Shown piece after piece: positions 1-7,910 of a stretch of DNA of 64,000 nt. Every line of letters begins with the position of its first letter. Positions within the stretch are counted from its first letter, which is position 1. Position numbers and translations under genes: made by a program. The notes beneath the pieces are model-generated. The model was not told the DNA's origin and ran no database searches. It saw only the letters and a program-made list of their open reading frames with translations. The DNA lies in assembly GCF_002355515.1 (NCBI RefSeq), contig NZ_AP014809.1:1574501-1638500 (forward strand). Reading direction: 5' to 3'. Origin of the DNA: Methylorubrum populi. Lineage in GTDB: Bacteria; Pseudomonadota; Alphaproteobacteria; Rhizobiales; Beijerinckiaceae.

Positions 1-244
1 CGACGAGCGGGCTCAGCGGCAGCGGCAGCAGGCCGAGCCGGGGCCAATCCGACAGCACGACCCGGAAGCGGGCGGGCCGCAGCAGACGGCGGGCGGCCGT
101 CTCGACCGCCGCCCGCGCCGCGGGGATCAGGCGGGTGATCAGGCCGTCCTCGGCGGTCTCGTCGGAGGAGAGCCGGAGATAGGCGCGCATCTCCGGCAGG
201 CTCACCGGCTCGACGCCGGTCTCCTCGACGCGTATCGGGATCAT
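1..244 (-). CDS. Phage/GTA head-tail connector (gp6-like), 3' end outside window
   Basis: The minus-strand frame begins MIPIRVEETGVEPVSLPEMR and runs off the left edge, so only about 81 residues are visible. The pattern (S/T)LPEMRAYLRL followed by DGLITRLIPAARAAVE is typical of the phiE125 gp8/HK97 gp6-like connector family, whose subunits form the ring between portal and tail. The gene order fits: it is the next minus-strand gene after the HK97 capsid, as g6 follows g5 in Rhodobacter-type gene transfer agents. Its start codon (242-244) lies only 33 bp from the divergent start of the first trypsin gene, so it is cut off from the capsid operon and would need its own promoter or read-through. 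The call rests on a short N-terminus plus context. Confidence 0.72.
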   Translation of the reverse strand, partial: MIPIRVEETGVEPVSLPEMRAYLRLSSDETAEDGLITRLIPAARAAVETAARRLLRPARFRVVLSDWPRLGLLPLPLSPLV

Positions 245-277
245 GCCGTCTTCTCCTGAAAGCGTCCTTCGCCATCG

Positions 278-1042
278 ATGCGCGCGCCGAACCCATTTCC
301 CGCGCGCGCGGCGCGCCCTGCCCTCCGCGCGGCGGCACTCGCGCTTCTGCTCGCTGCGACGCCGGCGGCGGCCATCGTCGGCGGCCGGGAGGGCGCCGAG
401 GTACCCGGCGCGGCCTCGGTGGTGATGGTGCTGACGTCGGGCGGCGGGGTCTGCTCCGGGATCGTCGTCGCTCCCGACGCGGTGCTCACCGCCGGCCATT
501 GCGTGGCGGGCGTGGGCGAGAACCGCGTCCATTTCCGCGATGAGACGGGCCGCCCCGTCCTGATCGAGACGGCCGCCCGCAGCCTGCATCCGGCCTATGA
601 CGGCGATGCCGTTCGCGGGCGCACTCGCTCCATCGATCTCGCGCTTCTGCGCACCCGCGAGCTCCTTCCCGCCCGGTTCGCGCCGGCCGCTCTGAGCGCC
701 GCGATGCCGCGGGCGGGCGAGAGCCTGACGCTCGCCGGTTACGGCGCGGTTCGCGGCGGCGACCGCCGCTCGATCGGCCGCTACCGCGGCGCGGCCCTCA
801 CGGTGGTCGAGCCCTACGGCCCGAGCCGCATCCTGGTCTGGATGCAGGCGAAGGGAGCCGGCGGCTGCCAGGGTGATTCTGGCGGACCGATCCTCGATGG
901 CGCGGCGGTGGTGGCGGTGGCCGCCTGGGTGAAGGACGCCTGCGGCGGCCTCACGCAGGGCATCCTGCTCGGGCCGCAGCGGGACTGGATCGACCGGACC
1001 CTCGCCGGCTGGCGCACCTCCGCGCGCTGGTCACATCCTTAA
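278..1042 (+). CDS. Secreted trypsin-like serine protease (S1), copy 1
   Basis: 254 residues. An N-terminal Arg-rich segment and an Ala/Leu hydrophobic stretch end in TPAAA, directly followed by IVGGREGAEVPG, the usual mature N-terminus of chymotrypsin-fold enzymes. The catalytic triad is visible: His in LTAGHCV (about residue 73), Asp in SIDLALL (about 117) and Ser in GCQGDSGGP (about 200). A C-terminal CGG pairs with family disulfides. The length is normal for S1 domains, so export to the periplasm or outside and proteolysis are expected; the substrate is unknown. It is followed 137 bp later by a paralogue on the same strand. Both are inserted, in opposite orientation, inside a phage/GTA head gene cluster. 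Confidence 0.88.
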   Translation: MRAPNPFPARAARPALRAAALALLLAATPAAAIVGGREGAEVPGAASVVMVLTSGGGVCSGIVVAPDAVLTAGHCVAGVGENRVHFRDETGRPVLIETAARSLHPAYDGDAVRGRTRSIDLALLRTRELLPARFAPAALSAAMPRAGESLTLAGYGAVRGGDRRSIGRYRGAALTVVEPYGPSRILVWMQAKGAGGCQGDSGGPILDGAAVVAVAAWVKDACGGLTQGILLGPQRDWIDRTLAGWRTSARWSHP

Positions 1043-1179
1043 CCGATCGTGATCCCGGCGCCGACGCCGTCAAGGAACCGGAGCTTGGCCGCCGAATTGC
1101 CTTCGGATACGCTTCAACCGGTCCGGGATTCGGCCGCGGCACCCCGCGGAACACTCCCTGGCCCTGGAGAACGGAAACG

Positions 1180-2028
1180 ATGGTTGCGAGCCCCCTTCGC
1201 GCGTGCCTGCTCGGTGCCCTGCTGGGACTTGTCCCGCTCTCGGCGCAGGCTGTGGTCGAGGGCCGCACCTCGCGCGATCCCGGCGGCCTGCGCGCTTCGG
1301 TGGTGCGCATCGAGAGCACGCAGGGCGAGATCTGCTCGGGCACCCTGATCACGCAGGACATCGTGCTCACCGCGGCGCACTGCGTGATGCACAAGGCGGG
1401 CTACAACGTGGTCGTGGTTGATCCGAATTTCCGCCAGCGGCGCCTGCGCGCCGTCGCGGTCTCGATGCATCCCGAATTCGTCCCCGGCACGACGCCGGAG
1501 GAGCAGCCGGGCATCGACCTCGCCCTGATCAAGCTGGAACAGCCGGTCGGTCCCGGCTTCCGCCCGCTCGATCCCCGCGGCGGCGCGATCACCACCGGCG
1601 ACAACGTGGACATCGCCGGCTTCGGCGTGCTCGCCGAGAACCGCCGCAACACCGCGCGGACGCTGCGCACGGCGCATCTCGTCTCGATCGGCTCGCTGCA
1701 GGTCGCCAACCGCGTCACCGTCGTGACCGACGCGCGGCGCCTGGCCGAGACCGCGGGCGCGGGCGCCTGCCTGGGCGATTCCGGCGGGCCGATCCTGCGC
1801 GGCGGCCAGATGGTTGGCGTGGTGAGCTGGTCGAGCGGCGCCATGCGCCAGGACCGGCGCGCCCGCACCGCCTGCGGCGGTTTCACCGCCGTGACGCCCA
1901 CCGGGGAACACGCGAGCTGGATCTCCTCTCGCGCGGCCGAGATGGAGGCGATGAGCCCCGACATGGCGGCGGCGCAGGCCGGGCGCACCGAGTGGATGGC
2001 CCGGCCCGCCCGGCGGCGGATGTACTGA
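1180..2028 (+). CDS. Secreted trypsin-like serine protease (S1), copy 2
   Basis: 282 residues with signal peptide MVASPLRACLLGALLGLVPL and cleavage near AQA, then VVEGRTS in place of the IVGG mature start. Triad: His in LTAAHCV, Asp in GIDLALI, Ser in CLGDSGGP. After the protease domain a short Met/Arg-rich tail (MEAMSPDMAAAQAGRTEWMARP) is not part of the fold. It resembles the upstream protease in motif spacing, so a tandem duplication is likely, although the two have diverged clearly. The stop at 2028 faces the capsid gene stop at 2035 with only 6 bp between, so the pair fills the gap between capsid and connector genes exactly. Function beyond secreted proteolysis cannot be read. Confidence 0.88.
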   Translation: MVASPLRACLLGALLGLVPLSAQAVVEGRTSRDPGGLRASVVRIESTQGEICSGTLITQDIVLTAAHCVMHKAGYNVVVVDPNFRQRRLRAVAVSMHPEFVPGTTPEEQPGIDLALIKLEQPVGPGFRPLDPRGGAITTGDNVDIAGFGVLAENRRNTARTLRTAHLVSIGSLQVANRVTVVTDARRLAETAGAGACLGDSGGPILRGGQMVGVVSWSSGAMRQDRRARTACGGFTAVTPTGEHASWISSRAAEMEAMSPDMAAAQAGRTEWMARPARRRMY

Positions 2029-2034
2029 GACGGC

Positions 2035-3300
2035 TCAGGCGAACCGTAGCAGCTTGATCGCGGCGAAGTCCTGCACGCCGCCGCCGACGCGCTTGGTGGT
2101 GTAGAACAGCACGTAGGGCTTGGCGGAGTACGGGTCGCGCAGGGTCCGCAGGCCGACGCGATCCACCACGAGGTAGCCGCGCTTGAAGTCACCGAAGGCG
2201 ATGGAGTGGCTGCCCGCACCGATGTCGGGCATCGCCTCGGCCTCAACGAGAGGGAAGCCCATCAGGGTCGCCATCCGGTCGGCGGCGAGCGGCGGCTGCC
2301 AGAGGTAATTGCCGTCCGCGTCCTTGAACTTGCGGATCGCGCTCTGCACCCGCCGGTTCATCACGAAGCTCGCACCCTGGCGGTAGCCGGCGCGCAGCGC
2401 GTAGATCAGGTCGAACAGCACGTCGCTCGGGTTGCTCGCGGCGAAGGCCCCCGAGGCCCCCGTCGTGATGAAGCCGAGCTTGCCCGTCGCCCAACTCGCA
2501 TTGGCGACCGTGTCGTAGCTGAGAAAGCCCTTCGGCCGGCCAACGCCGTTGCCGGTGACGAAGGCGACGCTCTCCTGCTCGGCGAAAGCGGTCTCGACTT
2601 CCTCCGCAAGCCAGGCATCGATATCGAGCACCGCGTCGTCGAGCAGCGTCTGCGTCGCCGCCGGCATGGCGTAGAGTTCCATCGCCGGGAAGCTCAACTC
2701 GGACAGGCTCGGCGCGTCGGTCTGCGGCCGCGGCGCCGTCTCGGCGACCCAGCCGGCAGCGGGGCCGTTGACGGAGACCGCCCGCTTGTACTGACCGCCG
2801 GAGACGGTCCGCACCGTGGCGATGGCGCGGATCGGCGAGATCTCGGCCAGGCGCCGCAGCACCTCGCGCTCGATCGTCGGCGGCACGAGGTAGCCGCCAT
2901 CCGGGCCGGAGCCGGCGGACAGCGCCTTCTCCTCCAGCCGCTTGAGGCCGCCGCTCTCGCCGGCGCGAACATAGAGATCGAAGGCGGCCTTGTGCTCTGC
3001 GGCCGAGGCATCGCGCGGGGGCTCCGCTCCGCCGAGCGGCGGTCGGGCGCGGTCGAGGCTGATCCGGTCGAGGCGGGTCTTCGCCTGATCGAGGGCGGCG
3101 TCGATGCGGGCGAGCTTCTCCTCGGTCACCACGTCGGCGGTGAGGCGGGTCTCGATCTCGGCGAGCCGGGTGTCGTTGGCCTCCTTGAACGCCTCGAAGG
3201 CGCGGGCGAACTCGTCGAGCACCGCCTCGGTGCCGAACATCGCCGCCTTGTTCTCGGGCAGGCCGGCGGGGGCCTTGGTCTCGAAACGCATGTCGGTCAT
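2035..3300 (-). CDS. HK97-family major capsid protein
   Basis: 421 residues. The N-terminal roughly 100 residues are charged and helical (EKLARIDAALDQAKTRLDRI), matching the scaffolding-like delta domain that the prohead protease removes. The capsid domain follows, with GGYLVPPTIEREVLRRLAEISPIRA, the TGNGVGRPKGFL loop, the FVMNRRVQSAIRKFKD segment and GDFKRGYLVVDRVGL near the C-terminus, all hallmarks of the Phage_capsid HK97 fold. It forms the icosahedral shell. Length is close to GTA and HK97-type capsid precursors. It is the last gene before the inserted proteases and lies 30 bp downstream of the prohead protease gene, so it is part of the same minus-strand operon. Confidence 0.93.
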   Translation of the reverse strand: MTDMRFETKAPAGLPENKAAMFGTEAVLDEFARAFEAFKEANDTRLAEIETRLTADVVTEEKLARIDAALDQAKTRLDRISLDRARPPLGGAEPPRDASAAEHKAAFDLYVRAGESGGLKRLEEKALSAGSGPDGGYLVPPTIEREVLRRLAEISPIRAIATVRTVSGGQYKRAVSVNGPAAGWVAETAPRPQTDAPSLSELSFPAMELYAMPAATQTLLDDAVLDIDAWLAEEVETAFAEQESVAFVTGNGVGRPKGFLSYDTVANASWATGKLGFITTGASGAFAASNPSDVLFDLIYALRAGYRQGASFVMNRRVQSAIRKFKDADGNYLWQPPLAADRMATLMGFPLVEAEAMPDIGAGSHSIAFGDFKRGYLVVDRVGLRTLRDPYSAKPYVLFYTTKRVGGGVQDFAAIKLLRFA

Positions 3301-3330
3301 GGCATCCTCATCGGTGGGACAGGAAAGGGT

Positions 3331-3801
3331 TCAGGACCGCGCCGCGCGCGGCAGGGCGGCGAGGCGCGGGCGCGGCGGGAGGAAGGGGCGCGGCGCCGCG
3401 GCGCGGACCACCCGCGCGTCGGGCTGGAGCGGGAAGGTCACGAGCGAGACCTCCCACAGATCGACGGCGATCAGCCGGCGCCCGCCGCGCTCGGGCGCCG
3501 CCCGCACGACGCGAAAACCGATGGAGAGCCCGTCGAGGGCGCCCTCGCGCATCAGCGCGTCGATCTCGCGGGCGCGCTGGACCGCGAGGTTGAGCCGGCC
3601 CGCGACACGCAGGCCGCGGCCATCCTCCTTGAGGGAGAGCCAGGAGCCGATCGGCTCGGCCGGATCGTGCTGCCACAGCATCCGCACCCCGGCCGCGCCC
3701 CGCCGGGCGAGACTCGCGGCGAAGGCGCCCGGCGCGACGGTGTCGCGGCCGAGATCGGGCACGCCGAACAGGCTGGCGTAGCCGGTGAAATGGCCATCCA
3801 T
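3331..3801 (-). CDS. HK97-family prohead protease
   Basis: 156 residues, starting MDGHFTGYASLFGVPDLGRD, the usual opening of HK97 gp4-like proteases. The catalytic His is in LWQHDPAEPIG, the Ser in ALDGLSIGFRVV, and the acidic residue probably in LWEVSLVTFP. The enzyme would trim the capsid delta domain and then itself during head maturation. It is compact, like GTA g4, with a proline/arginine-rich tail of about 25 residues. It sits between portal and capsid genes as in HK97-like heads; the portal stop is 57 bp upstream. No disruption is visible. Confidence 0.9.
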   Translation of the reverse strand: MDGHFTGYASLFGVPDLGRDTVAPGAFAASLARRGAAGVRMLWQHDPAEPIGSWLSLKEDGRGLRVAGRLNLAVQRAREIDALMREGALDGLSIGFRVVRAAPERGGRRLIAVDLWEVSLVTFPLQPDARVVRAAAPRPFLPPRPRLAALPRAARS

Positions 3802-3858
3802 CGAACGAACCTTGGAGAGGGAAGGAAGAGCGGGCTCTGCCCGGATCCCGCCGGGGCC

Positions 3859-5019
3859 TCAGGCCCCGGACCCCGGCAGTTGCGGGGCGTAGCCCACGGC
3901 CTCGCGCTTCTCTGCCGCCGAGAGGAAATCGGCGCCCTGCACCCGACGCCACAGCGATTCGCGCTCGGTCGCCAGCGCCTCGACGGCGTCGAGATCCGGC
4001 TCCAGCCGGGCGGGGCCGAAGGCCGGCTCCAGCCAGCGGGCGAGGGAGTCGGCGGTGCGGCGCACCAGCGGGATCACCGTCTGGCGGTAGAAGGCGCGGT
4101 TGGCCTCGGCGTAGTTCGCGTGGGTGTTGTCGCCGGGAAGACCGAGCAGCAGCGGCGGCACGCCGAAGGCCAGGGCAATCTCGCGGGCGGCCGCGGCCTT
4201 GGCTTCGACGAAGTCCATCTCCTTCGGCGAGAGCGAGAGCGGGCGCCAGTCGAGCCCGCCGTCGAGAAGGAGCGGCCGGCCGGCATTGGCGCTGCCCTGG
4301 TAGCTCGCTTCCAGCTCCGCCTTGAGGCGGGTGAACTGCGTGTCACTGAGGGCTGCGCCCGTGGTCGGTGCGAAGACCAGGGCGCCGGAAGGACGCGCGG
4401 CGTTGTCGAGCAACGCCTTGTTCCAGGCCCCGGCGGCGTTGTGGATGTCGAGCGGCACGGCCGCCGCCTCCATCGGCGAGAGGCCGTAATGGTCGTCGAG
4501 CGGGTTGAACTGCGTCAGGTGCAGGATCGGCGGCACCGCGCCGGCCTGCTCGTAGCGGATGCGGCGGCTGCCGACGGTGTATTCGTAGGCCACCGGCCAT
4601 CCGTCGGTCCCGGCGATCACCCGCATCCGGTCGGGGCGCAGGGAGAACAGCTCCCGGGGCTGCCCGTCGATCTCGACCGCTTCGAGATAGGCGTTGCCCG
4701 AGACCAGAAGGTGCCCGTAGACGCCGTCGAGGAAGCGCATCCCGCCCTCGCGAGGGTTCGGCCGGGCGAGCAAACCGATCAGCGGATGCGCCTCGTCGGC
4801 GCCGGCCAGCGTCAGCGGCAGGGATGCCGCGGCCTCGGCGACCAGCCGGACGGCGCGGTGGACGATGGCGTTGCGCTGGAAACCCTCGCGGGCGAGCGCC
4901 CCGTAGTCGCGCGCGGTCCAGACCGCCCGTCCTTCGCCGTAGAGCGCGACCGACGCCGCGGCTTTGGTCGCGGGCACATAGCCTGCGGCCCGCGCGAGGC
5001 GCGCGATGAATCCAGCCAT
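3859..5019 (-). CDS. HK97-family phage portal protein
   Basis: 386 residues. Recognisable portal segments are GFQRNAIVHRAVRLVAEAAA, the RPNPREGGMRFLDGVYGHLL-type patch, GNAYLEAVEIDGQPRELFSL, VLHLTQFNPLDDHYG-like text (here ILHLTQFNPLDDHYGLSP), and FGVPPLLLGLPGDNTHANYAEANRAFY toward the C-terminus. The portal forms the dodecameric ring through which DNA is packaged and released. Start ATG at 5017-5019; the terminase stop is 50 bp upstream, consistent with one transcript. Length is typical of GTA g3 and HK97-type portals. No separate small gene between portal and protease is visible, unlike g3.5 in Rhodobacter GTA. Confidence 0.93.
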   Translation of the reverse strand: MAGFIARLARAAGYVPATKAAASVALYGEGRAVWTARDYGALAREGFQRNAIVHRAVRLVAEAAASLPLTLAGADEAHPLIGLLARPNPREGGMRFLDGVYGHLLVSGNAYLEAVEIDGQPRELFSLRPDRMRVIAGTDGWPVAYEYTVGSRRIRYEQAGAVPPILHLTQFNPLDDHYGLSPMEAAAVPLDIHNAAGAWNKALLDNAARPSGALVFAPTTGAALSDTQFTRLKAELEASYQGSANAGRPLLLDGGLDWRPLSLSPKEMDFVEAKAAAAREIALAFGVPPLLLGLPGDNTHANYAEANRAFYRQTVIPLVRRTADSLARWLEPAFGPARLEPDLDAVEALATERESLWRRVQGADFLSAAEKREAVGYAPQLPGSGA

Positions 5020-5069
5020 GGGACGTTCCCCGCTGACAATGTTTCACGTGAAATTAACCGCGCCGACGT

Positions 5070-6374
5070 TCAGAGCCGGCGGATGCGCGGCTCCGCGCCC
5101 GGTGCGAGCATCAGATGCGTGAGCGCCCAGACCAGCGCATCGAGCCGGTCCGGCGAGCCGCCGCCCGGCAGGCCGCCGGGACCGAAGGCGCACATCTCGT
5201 CTTCGAGCGCCGGCAGCGGCCCGACATGACGCACACGTCCCTGGGCGTAGAGCAGCGAGACCGGCTCGGCCCGCAGCAGCTTGCCCCGCGTCGCCCGCAC
5301 GGTGACGACCGGCACGCTCGGATCGGCCTCGGCCAGCACCGCAACGACCATCTCGCCGCCCTGGTTGACCTCCGCCACCAGCGCGTCGGCCTTCAGCCGA
5401 TGGTAGAGCGCGAGCGCGGCCCTCGCCCAAGCCGCAGGCGCCGCCCGTTCCAGGGTCGCGTCCGCCAGGACATAGGCGGTACCATCCGCCGCGAGCCCGG
5501 CCGCGACGAGACCGCAGGCATCCGCTCCGGCGCGGGACGAGGCCGGCGGATCGACCGCCACGGCGACGCGCTGCAGCGGCGGCGCCTCGCGGACGCGCGC
5601 CCTCTCAATATCATCGCGGGTCCAGAGCGCGTCCGGCCGATCCTCGATCAGCTCGCCGTCGAGTTCCTGGCGCCCGAGCCGGGTGCCGGCATAGCGGCCG
5701 ACAACATCCTCCAGAAAATTCGGCGCGAGGTTCTGCGCGTTGTCGGCGGTGCGCGAGCGCGTCACCACCGTGCGCGGGTCGGCGAGCAGCCGCCGGATCA
5801 GCGGCACCGGCCGCGGCGTCGTGGTGACGAGGCCGCGGGGCCGCGCCCCGAGCCGGAGGCCGAACTGAATCATGTCGTAGGCGGTCTCCGCCTCGCGCCA
5901 CTTGGCGACCTCATCGGACCACGCCGCGCCGAACTGGGGACCGCGCAACGAATCCGGCTCCTCGGCCGAGAAGGCGAGCGCCACGGCGCCGTTGCCGAAC
6001 ACCACCCGCCGCCGCGACGGCTGCCAGACCGGCGGCGCACCGCCGAGCCGCGGCAGGGCGAGGAGGCCGGACGGCCCGTCGATCATCACGTCGCGTACAT
6101 CGGCGAAGGTTTCGCCGACCAGCGCGATGCGCCCGACCGGTTCCGGCGTGAAGACTGGATCGCCGAGGGCGAGGCCGCGCACCCACTCGGCGCCGGTCCG
6201 GGTCTTGCCGGAGCCGCGCCCGCCGATCACCGCCCAGGTGGTCCAGCGCCCCGGCGGCGGAAGCTGGTCGTGCCGCGCACGATGGAGCCAGTCGGCCTCA
6301 AGCAGGCGCAGATGGTCCGGAGAGAGGCGGGTCAAGAACGCCGTCGTCCGGCTCCGTCGCCGCGAATGCAGCAT
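5070..6374 (-). CDS. Terminase large subunit (DNA packaging ATPase/nuclease)
   Basis: About 434 residues using the ATG at 6372-6374; a longer frame to 6446 exists, but its extra Cys/Pro-rich residues look unlike terminase. Walker A is GGRGSGKTRTGAEW and the Walker B/acidic pair is AAWSDEVAKW. The C-terminal nuclease part carries VAVDPPASSRAGADACG and VAEVNQGGEMV with family acidic residues, and it ends with LDALVWALTHLML. It would pump DNA into the prohead and cut it. The family matches terminases of GTA-like elements (g2). The gene overlaps the upstream small gene by about 77 bp if both starts are right. A later start near LTRLSPDHLRLLEADW would reduce the overlap. Confidence 0.92.
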   Translation of the reverse strand: MLHSRRRSRTTAFLTRLSPDHLRLLEADWLHRARHDQLPPPGRWTTWAVIGGRGSGKTRTGAEWVRGLALGDPVFTPEPVGRIALVGETFADVRDVMIDGPSGLLALPRLGGAPPVWQPSRRRVVFGNGAVALAFSAEEPDSLRGPQFGAAWSDEVAKWREAETAYDMIQFGLRLGARPRGLVTTTPRPVPLIRRLLADPRTVVTRSRTADNAQNLAPNFLEDVVGRYAGTRLGRQELDGELIEDRPDALWTRDDIERARVREAPPLQRVAVAVDPPASSRAGADACGLVAAGLAADGTAYVLADATLERAAPAAWARAALALYHRLKADALVAEVNQGGEMVVAVLAEADPSVPVVTVRATRGKLLRAEPVSLLYAQGRVRHVGPLPALEDEMCAFGPGGLPGGGSPDRLDALVWALTHLMLAPGAEPRIRRL

Positions 6375-6738
6375 AGCGGCGCGCGATATCCGCGCGCATC
6401 GCCACGAGACCGGCGGCGGACAGGGAAGGCCGGCCGGTTGCGCCATCCGCCTCTCCCTTCCCCGCGGCCCGATCGGGCGCCTTCATGTCGTCGAGCAGGT
6501 TCTTCAGGCCGCCGAGATCGCGCAGCACCTTGCCCGAGTCGAACCCGGCCGGCGGCGGCTCGGCGTCGAGCGCCGCATCGAACCGCGCGATCTGCCGCTC
6601 GATATGGACGCGCAACTGCGCCCGCAGCCTCCTGGCATCGGGCGCCCGCTTGCGGGTTGTTCTGGTGTTCGGCTTTGGAAGGATACTCGGCTCACCGCGT
6701 GGCTCGGAGGGGTCCGGCATCGCGGCGTCTCCATTCAC
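6298..6738 (-). CDS. Small terminase candidate (GTA g1-like), first gene of head operon
   Basis: 146 residues, no confident family. The N-terminus is basic (KPNTRTTRKRAPDARRLRAQ), followed by a predicted helix pair LRVHIERQIARFDAALD and GKVLRDLGGLKNLLDDM, then a Gly/Ala-rich linker and a C-terminal helix LVAMRADIARRYAAFAATEP. It is the first gene of the head cluster, immediately before and overlapping the large terminase, exactly where GTA g1 lies. In Rhodobacter capsulatus g1 acts as the small terminase. That function is inferred here from position and helical character only. The start could also be the Met at residue 7. Confidence 0.6.
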   Translation of the reverse strand: MNGDAAMPDPSEPRGEPSILPKPNTRTTRKRAPDARRLRAQLRVHIERQIARFDAALDAEPPPAGFDSGKVLRDLGGLKNLLDDMKAPDRAAGKGEADGATGRPSLSAAGLVAMRADIARRYAAFAATEPDDGVLDPPLSGPSAPA

Positions 6739-6792
6739 AGTTCTTGAGCGTGCCCTCTACCTACCCGAGGAGCGTCGCGGTGTCAATCTCTT

Positions 6793-6821
6793 AATTCCTA
6801 TTTCCTCCGCAAAAAGGAATT
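6793..6821. promoter_or_regulatory. AT-rich inverted repeat upstream of head operon
   Basis: AATTCCT (6793-6799) and AGGAATT (6815-6821) form perfect 7-bp arms around a 15-bp spacer. They lie in an AT-rich island (about 6780-6920) that stands out from the surrounding 70% GC. The island is 50-180 bp upstream of the first head gene on the minus strand, so it may hold the head-operon promoter and an operator. No specific regulator is recognised. Confidence 0.3.
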
Positions 6822-6974
6822 TCTTCCAGACACTCGCCTCTCATTCACGCACTGCTGACGGTCTCGAAGCCGCCGATTATGATTTTTTGCATAAAAGAGG
6901 AACGCAAATCGAGCTTCGCTGGTCTTTGAAGTAAGGCGCGCGCCTCGGCACGCCATCGGATGGGAGCCAGCACG

Positions 6975-7055
6975 ATGCTCAAAGGTGGACTTCTCTGGCT
7001 GATCGGCATCCCCCTGCCGATCATCCTTCTGCTGTGGTTCTTCGGGGTGTTCTAA
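6975..7055 (+). CDS. 26-residue conserved-type small membrane protein
   Basis: The frame encodes MLKGGLLWLIGIPLPIILLL followed by WFFGVF and a TAA stop. It is one continuous hydrophobic helix with a single Lys near the N-terminus, a Gly-x-Pro-x-Pro kink and no polar tail. I recognise the pattern MLKG-LLWLIGIPLPI-ILLWFFGV as a short hypothetical membrane peptide that recurs in alphaproteobacterial and xanthomonad genomes; its role is not known to me. The upstream sequence GGGAGCCAGCACG offers a weak ribosome site (GGGAG, about 9 bp before ATG). It lies between the head operon, which starts upstream in the opposite direction, and the cobJ end, with which it converges. Confidence 0.65.
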   Translation: MLKGGLLWLIGIPLPIILLLWFFGVF

Positions 7056-7056
7056 A

Positions 7057-7120
7057 GCCTCGCGAGCGCCGGAAGCGAGCTTCACATCTCGGCCGGCGCT
7101 CTTCTCGTCTTTGACGAGGC
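7057..7120. terminator. Nested inverted repeat between converging genes
   Basis: Outer arms GCCTCG (7057-7062) and CGAGGC (7115-7120) enclose inner arms AGCGCCGG (7065-7072) and CCGGCGCT (7093-7100), all perfect. The structure starts just after the stop of the small membrane peptide gene and ends 14 bp before the cobJ stop, so it could end transcription from both sides. There is no long T tract, so it is a hairpin with probable, not certain, terminator function. Confidence 0.35.
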
Positions 7121-7133
7121 TCCATCCGCCGCC

Positions 7134-7910
7134 TCAGGCGGTGACGCTCCGCGGCGTGTAGACGAACGGCAGGCGCCCCTCCCGCTCGATCAGCCGGGTC
7201 GTCGGCGCCCCGATGATGACCATGGTCGCCATGTCGGCCGGCGCGGTACGGGCCTCGTCCAGATTCAGCACCCGCAGCGCCTCATCCGGCCGGGTCACGG
7301 CGCGGGCGAAGATCACCGGCGTCGTGGAGGGAAGAATTTCGGCGGCGAGCGAAAGCGCCCGGCCGAGCTGCCAGGGTCGTGCGGAGGAAATCGGGTTGTA
7401 GAGCGCGACGCTGAGGCCCGCCCGCAGCACCGCTTCCAGCCGGGCGGTCACCACCTCCCAGGGCTTGAGATTGTCGGAGAGCGAGATCGCGCAGAAATCG
7501 CCGCCGAGCGGCGCGCCGAGCCGGGCGGCGGCGGCGAGCATCGCGGTGATGCCAGGCTCGACCCGGATCTCGAGGTTACGCCACGCCGCGGGTCCCTGCT
7601 CCACCGCCTCGAACACGGCCGCCGCCATGGCGAACACGCCGGGATCGCCGCCGGACACCACGGCGACGTGGCGGCCGGACATCGCCAGTTCGAGCGCGTG
7701 GCGGGCGCGGTCGACCTCGACCCGGTTGTCGCTGGCGTGGCGGACCAGTCCCTCGCGCTCCGGCACGCGGGCGACGTAGGGGATGTAGCCGATCAGATCC
7801 TGCGCCCGGTCGAGGGCGGCATGGGCCGATTCGGTGAGCAGGCGCGGATCACCCGGCCCGAGGCCGATGATCGTGACGCTGCCCTTCGCCCCCGCCTCTT
7901 CCGCGCTCAC
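7134..7910 (-). CDS. cobJ: Precorrin-3B C17-methyltransferase
   Basis: 258 residues from a GTG start (7908-7910) that overlaps the cobI stop in GTGA. It belongs to the tetrapyrrole methylase family. The SAM-site loop GLGPGDPRLLTESAHAAL is at residues 16-33, the LIGYIPYV segment follows, VVSGGDPGVFAMAAAVFEAV is near 85, and ARLGAPLGGDFCAISLSDNLKPWE marks CobJ/CbiH. In the aerobic B12 route CobJ contracts the ring and methylates C17 of precorrin-3B. It is the last gene of the riboswitch-controlled operon. CobK, CobL and CobM are not in the window. Confidence 0.94.
   Translation of the reverse strand: MSAEEAGAKGSVTIIGLGPGDPRLLTESAHAALDRAQDLIGYIPYVARVPEREGLVRHASDNRVEVDRARHALELAMSGRHVAVVSGGDPGVFAMAAAVFEAVEQGPAAWRNLEIRVEPGITAMLAAAARLGAPLGGDFCAISLSDNLKPWEVVTARLEAVLRAGLSVALYNPISSARPWQLGRALSLAAEILPSTTPVIFARAVTRPDEALRVLNLDEARTAPADMATMVIIGAPTTRLIEREGRLPFVYTPRSVTA

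Noticed and set aside
2206..5229. Very long open frame (about 1000 codons) on the plus strand opposite the capsid, protease and portal genes
   Set aside because: It is the mirror of real minus-strand genes in 70% GC DNA; its translation is Arg/Gly/His-rich without any fold or motif.
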